Assembly: GCF_036711975.1 (NCBI RefSeq)
Contig: NC_091971.1
Location: 20,653,501 to 20,717,500 of the forward strand
Direction: 5' to 3'
Origin: Onthophagus taurus
Lineage: Eukaryota; Arthropoda; Insecta; Coleoptera; Scarabaeidae
Length of the DNA stretch: 64,000 bases
Position 1 is the stretch's first letter, and every line of letters starts with the position of its first letter. Positions 57,280 through 64,000 of the stretch are shown here, piece after piece. Position numbers and translations under genes: made by a program. The notes below the pieces were generated by a model. It ran no database searches and was not told the origin of the DNA. It saw nothing but the letters and a program-made list of their open reading frames with translations.

Positions 57280-57910
57280 ATCTTCTTCCATTTGCGGAGA
57301 CTATCAAAAAAATACTCTAACAGTCCCTGCAGACGATGGGGATGTAATAACGAATCTGGAGAAATCAGATCTATCCAAGCAAAACACGGCAATATTTTTC
57401 TCTAGAACAGGACGAAGGAACGAACCCTGGCGCCACAAATTCATGTATTAGGGAATCACTATGAACAGCCTATATACAGTTCGTCATAGCTCGTACGCTA
57501 CAGATTTTGGCATTATTCTACAAAATGCTCAACAGACGAAATAAACTTGATCCTGCTCGAAAATTATACTCTACAAGCCAATGCTGTTATCAAACCTATA
57601 TGAAGCTATAGTCTGGCCAACGGTGGTGGACTGTCATAAACAGAGAGTCTTAGTTGTTCAAAACTGGGTGCTCCGTATGGTCCTCGATGCATCTTGGTAT
57701 GAGAGGAACGATATCATCTGCGGAAATTTCAACCTCAAAACCACCACCAAGCTCATCTTGCGAAGAAGGTATTCGACGAGGCCAAAAGTCATTCTAATCC
57801 ACCCGACAGAAAAGCTGTCAAAACTGAACTACTTCCTGATTACGATCCGACAACACCGAAAATGTACAAAATGCCAAAAGTGGCCCTTACATAATAGATA
57901 TCACTGAAGG
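57280..57910 (+). pseudogene. Jockey-like reverse transcriptase C-terminal remnant
   Basis: Plus-strand text includes KQNTAIFFSRTGRRNEPW, then, after breaks, LLSNLYEAIVWPTVVDC, RVLVVQNWVLRMVLDASWYE and RNDIICGNFNLKTTTKLIL. This matches the usual 'QNKVLRMILDAPWYTRNDIIHRDLNIKTI' tail of Jockey elements. Frameshifted. Confidence 0.65.
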
Positions 57911-57914
57911 GCAA

Positions 57915-59380
57915 CTAAGGATCGAGTATCTCTCAACAAATTCACACTAGTAATATCCATATTGACGTTGTCGGAGGAATGCGCAACGACATAGATGATA
58001 TCAGCTTATCCGGAAGACGAGCGAATCGAAGCCCAGATAAACCTAGGGAGTCGTAAGGTAGAACTAATTTAATAGGCACTTCCTAAAATCGAAGATGTCA
58101 AAGATCATTTTATGCTATTAAAACATTTGAGCTAAATGTAAACAGATTTTATACATACCCAAGTGATCAGATGTATGGACTTTATTAGAAGCTCTCCATC
58201 TATGCTCATTTGTAACCGCTTTAATTAACACGTTCATAAAGTGAACATCCTTCTTCAACTACAAAAAAGTAAGCGTTTCACGAAATCAGTTCGTGCGTTC
58301 TCTTGAGACCATCTGTCTCAAAGCTATTCTACCTGAATAGAATCAATAACTAAGACTGCACGAATAAGAACATCTGGAACAAACAAATTTTCAATTTTAC
58401 TGCATGAAAAACAGTACTGGGAATCGAATAATTAAGGGGCGAAGTTGCAACACAAGGACATCTAACATTTTCATTGCACTTAAAACCCTTTACCATTAAA
58501 AATATATATATCTATAATACTTAAAGTGTGCGGAATGTTTTCATCCATATTACTGCAGAACAACAGGAAGGTCTAGAAACAACCATTAACATTTTTTCGA
58601 CTCATAATTAGACCAGATATCAGGCTTTCCCTAGAGGTTCATATAACATAACTAACATAACATTCCCCCGCAAATTGAAGACTTAAAATCGTACGTGATA
58701 AAGTGTTAGATCTGTCCAACAAACCAGAACCAGAAGGAATATCGAACCATATCCAAAAATCCTTTTTATGGCCACCACGTTTACTTATGAATTATGGAAT
58801 ATCTGAACTGTTTCACAAACCGTAGACAAACCCAGCTGCTAGTAGATTTACAAAAGTTATATAAGTTTTATCATATGTTAGATCTTCCATCATCTTAAGC
58901 TCTATCATGGGGAGATGATACAGGTAATAAATAGCAAGATTTTTCAATATCATTTTTTGGTTCGCAGATTTAGACAAGACGCAATTTATCTGTTCAATAC
59001 GCTCAAAGAAAACATTAACAACCAGATACATCGACACATCTGACGTTTCGGATGACTTGTTGCAACTTTTTTCAGAAACAAGTTCAAGTAAATCGTTAAA
59101 CAATGTTTCTAGTTTTATTTTTATTTCTAATATTCACACTATTGATCAACGACCGTCAAGTCACAAACCGGTCACGGTCAAAGCAAAATTACTTTTGTGT
59201 TAAACGTATGCATGTCACTGCTGTATATTCAAACATACGGTGTTTCCGCGATCATGCGACCGTCATATGACCGCAGCGACCATTTGAAGCATTATTTGAC
59301 CGGCATAAACCTGTCGATTTCGGCCGTGTGCCTGCAAATCTGAATTACATAATCGATCGCCACCCAATTGATAAAGCCCA
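57915..59380. other. AT-rich intergenic DNA
   Basis: No recognised gene. The 96-codon frame at 58813-59103 (minus) has no family resemblance. Confidence 0.4.
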
Positions 59381-59384
59381 AAGT

Positions 59385-59830
59385 GAAATGAAAAGTTACT
59401 TGGGGAAATGACGAAAAGCTAATTGAAGCAGTTCGTGAATGTACAGAGTTATATGATTACTCGCATAAACAATATTCAGAAGTGTATACATAGTAAATGA
59501 TATAAGATAAGTAAATCAAGGCAACTAAATTGTTTACAATTACTATACCTACTTCAATTAGCGAGTAACGAGCGAGTAACGTCATTCGATCAGGGGCAGA
59601 TGATGACAGTGAGGTAGAAAAGAACATCAATTATTACATTCTAGCTTTCCTTTCAACCACACCAGGCAACACACCTATACCAGAAACTTCTACTAATAAT
59701 AATGCATCAGTATAATGACTTATGCAAAATAAGAGTACTTCAAAAGTAGCAACCGAGGAGCTTACAGTAGGACGTACTCTTATGATGTTTTTGTTGAGGA
59801 AGAACAATGCAGGTGAAATGAAAGTAAAGA
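59385..59830 (+). pseudogene. MADF/BESS-like fragment, probably a Harbinger accessory gene
   Basis: Plus-strand VTWGNDEKLIEAVRECTELY followed by DYSHKQYSE is the N-terminal helix of a MADF (Myb/SANT-like) DNA-binding domain. About 80-120 bp later come short scraps (EEVEKNINYYILAFLSTTPG and TEELTVGRTLMMFLLRKNNA) that may be its BESS-like end. The rest of the domain is lost. No nuclease or TIR pair was found nearby. Confidence 0.45.
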
Positions 59831-60233
59831 TGAAATCGATTTCTTTTATTAAACCATGAAAGAATAGTTAACAAATTTTTGAGCTGCTGATAAACAAACA
59901 ATAAACCAACAAATTTTTACGATCGTCGAACGATCGCATACCATTTCCGTTTCTACTCTCGAAATGAAATACGTCGAACCTCCACCAATTCAGTCATACC
60001 ATCAGATTTAGCACAAGATAGAAATGCATTTTTATAGCATTCCAGCCACCTCAAATTCCACCAATAGCACCTCCAAAATGCAACCGTGCTGCCCTCTAGC
60101 ACATTCTGCCCCTAATATTGTAACTTTCACAATCAATCAATACCAGGCTCGTCTACCCATTTTTCAAATTCCTTTCGGGCATCAACTACATGATGTAGGT
60201 TTTTATGAGTTTAGTGTTATAGTATAATAACCC

Positions 60234-62290
60234 TTATATGTAGAATGTATATAGAATACCTAAATTATAAAACAACACAGATACACGAACTAATAAACGG
60301 ACAATTAAAACGTGTGTTAGACGATACATGAAAACACGAAAAACTTCCATCATCTCCAGAAGGTCCATACGAAAATTTTTTTCACATTTGTGGATTAATT
60401 TTATTCCTTCGAAATCCATAATATGGTTTGTTTCGTTAATGTGCTTGTACACTGTGTTAATTAGTTATCGTACCCGACGTCATCATTGCAAGTATGCAAC
60501 CAATGTCACGGTATTCGCATTGCAATACGCGAATCGCGTTATTGGCTGCATACTTGCAATGATGACGTCGGGTACGATAATTAATTAACACACTGTAGAT
60601 GTTAGAGTTTTCTTTTTTTTATGTTCTTTTAAGCGCAGGTCTAGTTGGCGTCCCTTTGTCCTATATATGAAGATTAACATTGTGTGCAATTGACTTTGTA
60701 AATGCCACATTGTTGTAAAATGTTGTTGTTGGTTTTTAGGTGGTGGTTGGATAACATTTTAAGTATGGAGTTTTTGTTATTAAAAGCTAACGTTATGTTA
60801 TATTTAGCAAAGATTGCCGTCGCTTGATGAGTAATGGATTGAATGGTACAGCTTTGTATATTGTTTCTTTTTCTTGTTTTATATAAAGTTCCTTTGTTTT
60901 TTAATTTTGTACCCGTTATGTAAAGCCAATTATTGTATAAAATTAAATTCAGTATAGTGAGATTTTCATTTGATAGTGGATAGTCTAGGGCTCTATTGAT
61001 GTAATAGTGGAAACTAGAAAGCTTTTGAGACAAAGGTGTTCTGAATTGTAAGGTATTATGTAGATATCATGGAAAGTTTTCTAAAGATGTTGTATTTTAT
61101 ATTTCCAGAGTAATGGTCGAGGTTAGGTTGAGGAAATTAATGTGATGTTTAGATGTATTTTTTTGTGAAAATATGTATTGTTCTTCGCTATGATTTAAAA
61201 AAATATTAGATAGATTACCGGAAAGGGGCATACCCATTGGTAGTCCTTCGGTTATCTCATAGCATTTATCATGAAAACAACAATAATTTTGAGAGACTAC
61301 ATGTTGTAGTAATAAATTAAGCTGGGAGACAATTTTATCATTTTTAAAATGGTTTCTAAAAATTATATCTGTTAAGTTCAAAGTATATTCTATCGGAACG
61401 TTAGAATATAAGTTGGTAACGTCGAAAGAAATTAGTTTTGTATTTGTTGTATAGATATCTGAGGGTTTTTCAATAAATTGCCTTAAATTTTTGATACTAT
61501 ATTAAACTTTGACATCGACTTGTTGAAAAATATTCAATACTCAGATGTAGGAGACTTCATGTATGCAGTGATCGGACGTATTGGCATACCTTGTTTATGT
61601 ACTTTAGGTAATGAATATAATCTAGGGATTTTTGGACTCATATGTATGAATTTTTGTATGATATATGTTGTTTGGTGATGTGTTAAGATGTGGTGAAAAA
61701 TGAATTAAAACCTCTTTACTTTTTTTGATAATTTCTTTTGTCATCTTGATACTGGTATTTAGTGGAGACTTTTCAAGCTTTTTATAATTGTTGTTTCTCA
61801 TATCGAAACTTTTGTCGATGTGTTGCTCCTTATCGGTGATTACAATTGATGCTCCTTTATCTTCCTTAACGAATACAGCATTGTTGTTGGTGAGTTTTTT
61901 CTTTATCGATTTAATGATTTTATGTTGTTCTATGATAGAGATGTTCTTCGTAATTCTATTGTTCTTTTCTGACTTTTTAATAAGCGAAATAATTTAATTT
62001 TTAATATTGGACCTTTCTGGATGGTTTCTTATAATAACGTCAAATTCTATTGATGTGAGATGTAGATCGGCTTTTGTTTCGATTGCAAATTTATAACCTT
62101 TGTTCAAGAATTCATCTTCCTGTCTGGTGAATTTAAGTCAGTGAGATTACTGTATTGTGCAATGGTTTGATGTTATTTAATGTGACAAATTCTTCTATGT
62201 TTTTGCGTTTTTGGTATTTTATGAACCACAAACGTTTTCTTTTCCAGTTTTTCCTATTTTCTCCTTCTTCAACACCAAACTGACTCCTCG
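60234..62290 (-). mobile_element. Penelope-like element (reverse transcriptase + GIY-YIG), decayed
   Basis: Read on the minus strand: NKLTNNNAVFVKEDKGAS-like, then IVITDKEQHIDKSFDMRNNN. LYSLPKVHKQGMPIRPITAY follows, the Penelope hallmark near 61640-61550, then LISFDVTNLYSNVPIEYTLN. Next are DKCYEITEGLPMGMPLSGNL (catalytic neighbourhood near 61230), LSQKLSSFHYYINRALDYPL and ILQQCGIYKVNCTQC, the GIY- start of the nuclease. The nuclease reading continues to KEHKKKKTL, is interrupted by the hairpin MITE at 60456-60589, and resumes as YKHINETNHIMDFEGIKLIH to the stop at 60234. Multiple frameshifts make it non-functional. Confidence 0.8.
60456..60589. mobile_element. 134-bp hairpin MITE inside the Penelope element
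   Basis: The arms GTTAATTAGTTATCGTACCC and onward (about 56 bp) pair almost perfectly with the right arm ending GGGTACGATAATTAATTAAC. The spacer contains a second small inverted repeat (GTATTCGC and GCGAATCGCG-type). A 7-bp direct duplication, ACACTGT, flanks it at 60449-60455 and 60590-60596. It has no coding capacity. It interrupts the GIY-YIG domain of the host element. Confidence 0.85.
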
Positions 62291-62294
62291 TAGA

Positions 62295-63230
62295 TCACCA
62301 AGATGAATTTTTTGAAAATTGACTGGACCAGTCAAGTTGACTGATGGTCTGAATAAGTTTTATTGCAAGCTTTTACCCAAATTTCGAGCATCGGATTGTT
62401 TATTGAAAAATTTTTAATACAAAACAATTAATATTCATACATTATACAACAACATGATCGAAAATACTCGAAAATACTCGACGTATTGCCTGAAACACCA
62501 CGAGACCGAAAGTCGAATAGTGTTTTTTAAGGCAATAGTAGAGATTAGTAGAAATTAATTAAATGTCAAACAAGCGAAAATACAAATGTTCGTATTACAG
62601 CGATAATACAAAGGTTCGTATTATTGTTTTTCATGGTTACGGCCAAATAACCGCTGAAATACTCGCAATTGACGGAAAACCCCGAATTATTGTTGGCTGT
62701 TAACGTTATGAATGAAATAGTCTTTAATATGATAGTTAACAAGCATAAAGTCATGTAGCAAATAACTAATAAAGAGATGAGAAGTAAGAATTGAGAGCTT
62801 AAGTGGAGTAAATGGAAGTATAGATAACATAGCTACGAAGTTAAACAGCTATATAATGTATAAGAAGAATAAGAACTCTGGCAAGTGCTTCTGCGCAAGC
62901 TAACAGAATACTTTTTTCACAGAAATGGGCGAAAAGAAATCTTCGACAATTGTTTGTGATGGAATTTTATAAACGGTGAACTAATTATAACAATTCCGAC
63001 ATTGTATCTTTTAAGTTGTATAAGGTGCCTATTAAACAACCCCGGTAAATATTGCATATTGCAAGATGCAGTACATGGAGGAAACATACAATGAAGGAAA
63101 CGCTGGATAATTCTATAATTACTTACGGCAGAGAGCAAGAAATCTTCCACAAAAACGAAGAAAATATAGTTAATTGATGGAAGCTTTTCCTTATAAGGTT
63201 TTTAACACATCTTTTTAATATACAGGGTGT
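62295..63230. other. AT-rich intergenic DNA
   Basis: No recognised gene, RNA or repeat. Small open frames at 62566-63150 (minus) show no domain. Confidence 0.4.
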
Positions 63231-63232
63231 TC

Positions 63233-64000
63233 ATTTCAAAACTTTCCACCTCAATTTCTGTAAATCCGGAAGTTTAAAAAGCAAATCGCTGAAATAGGTA
63301 AAGAATAAAACCAAGGGGGACAACTTTTTATGTAAAAATTGACTCACTCACTTCAACCCCCCGGCGCCAGAAACCAACCCCTTAAAAATCTTAAATGGAA
63401 AGGGGTGTCAAGTGATACCTCATTTTAAAGGTCTTTTAAGGTACTACATGTTAGTATTTTTTTTTTTTAAATTGATCGATTCGTTTTCGAAATTTTTGTT
63501 TTGTATTTCCCGCTTTAATTAATATTAAAAACTTTAATCACCTTCTTAAAAGCAAGAATAAGTAATCTTTTATTATTAATTTATAAAATTAAATTACCAT
63601 GTTCGTTTTTACAACGACCATTAAACCTTTATTATTTCGGAGCAATCCGAAATCTTTGATATTTAGGTTATTTTGACAATGATATACCTATAGTTCGTTT
63701 TTTTTTCTATAATACTTGTCAATGTAATTTTTTTAGGGTTTCTGTTGGTATTATCTAGTACCCTTATAAAATTTATGTTGTTTTCCTGATTTTTAGTAAA
63801 ATTATCAGTAACTCAATAGTTGAGGTTAAAATACTAATATATTTTTAGATAAATACGATTTTAACGAAGTACATATTTATTGTAAAAACGTGCTACAAAG
63901 TAATTAAATAGAACAAAATACCTTTTCTAGGTAAATAAATGACAAATAAACACCCCATAACACTTTTTATGCGCCTTTTCTTTTTGAATAACGAAAACTC
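63233..64000 (+). mobile_element. Probable mariner-like terminal repeat, cut by the window end
   Basis: Starts TA CAGGGTGTTCATTTCAAAAC, with the CAGGGTG start shared by several mariner-like ends in this window. It continues as mixed sequence with a CCCCCCGGCGCC block and a T-run. The opposite end is outside the window, so this is a partial call. Confidence 0.4.

Noticed and set aside
1-64000. tRNA or rRNA genes
   Set aside because: I did not find a convincing cloverleaf or rRNA-like block by eye; a covariance-model scan would be needed to exclude them.

Overview
The window looks like insect, most likely beetle, genomic DNA. It is AT-rich, has spliced genes with GT/AG introns and arthropod-type TATA promoters, and is packed with decayed transposable elements. 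The taxon is an inference from the gene and transposon types. I found five host genes, all on the minus strand.

The core is a tandem array of four paralogous secreted chitin-deacetylase-like genes (CE4 polysaccharide deacetylase fold), here called A (13852-15085), B (22170-23503), C (23810-25055) and D (31263-32807). Each has three exons with identical intron placement (phase 0 after 'PQ', then phase 2), a signal peptide, a short Cys-rich N-terminal segment and one catalytic domain. None has a chitin-binding or LDLa domain, which is the layout of the gut/peritrophic-matrix CDA group of insects. All four replace the first Asp of the TFDD motif with Asn and the second His of HSxxH with Lys or Arg. 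B and D carry acidic Pro/Thr tetrapeptide tails. A fifth gene (43515-43873) encodes a 97-residue secreted peptide with ten cysteines and a well-placed TATA box and initiator.

Layout. 1-9 kb: a Penelope C-terminal fragment, two mariner-like elements with long terminal inverted repeats (TIRs), a GC-rich island, and a Harbinger element with 3-bp target duplication. 9-13.7 kb: an RTE-like remnant and low-complexity repeats. 13.8-33 kb: the CDA array, interrupted by two non-LTR retrotransposon copies (one with a nested hAT element), palindromic repeats, a second non-LTR element and an RTE remnant. 33-43 kb: GC-rich islands, a deleted mariner, a 500-bp repeat whose inverted copy lies 10 kb away, and 2 kb of degenerate minisatellite. 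43.5-53 kb: the Cys-rich gene, more islands, two mariners and dispersed repeats. 53.9-57.3 kb: the best-preserved retrotransposon. 57-64 kb: Jockey, MADF and Penelope remnants, a hairpin MITE, and the start of another TIR.

The CDA genes probably act together as secreted chitin-associated proteins in the gut lumen or on cuticle. Their shared exon structure and TATA promoters point to recent tandem duplication and possibly co-expression. The rest is mainly transposon biology.
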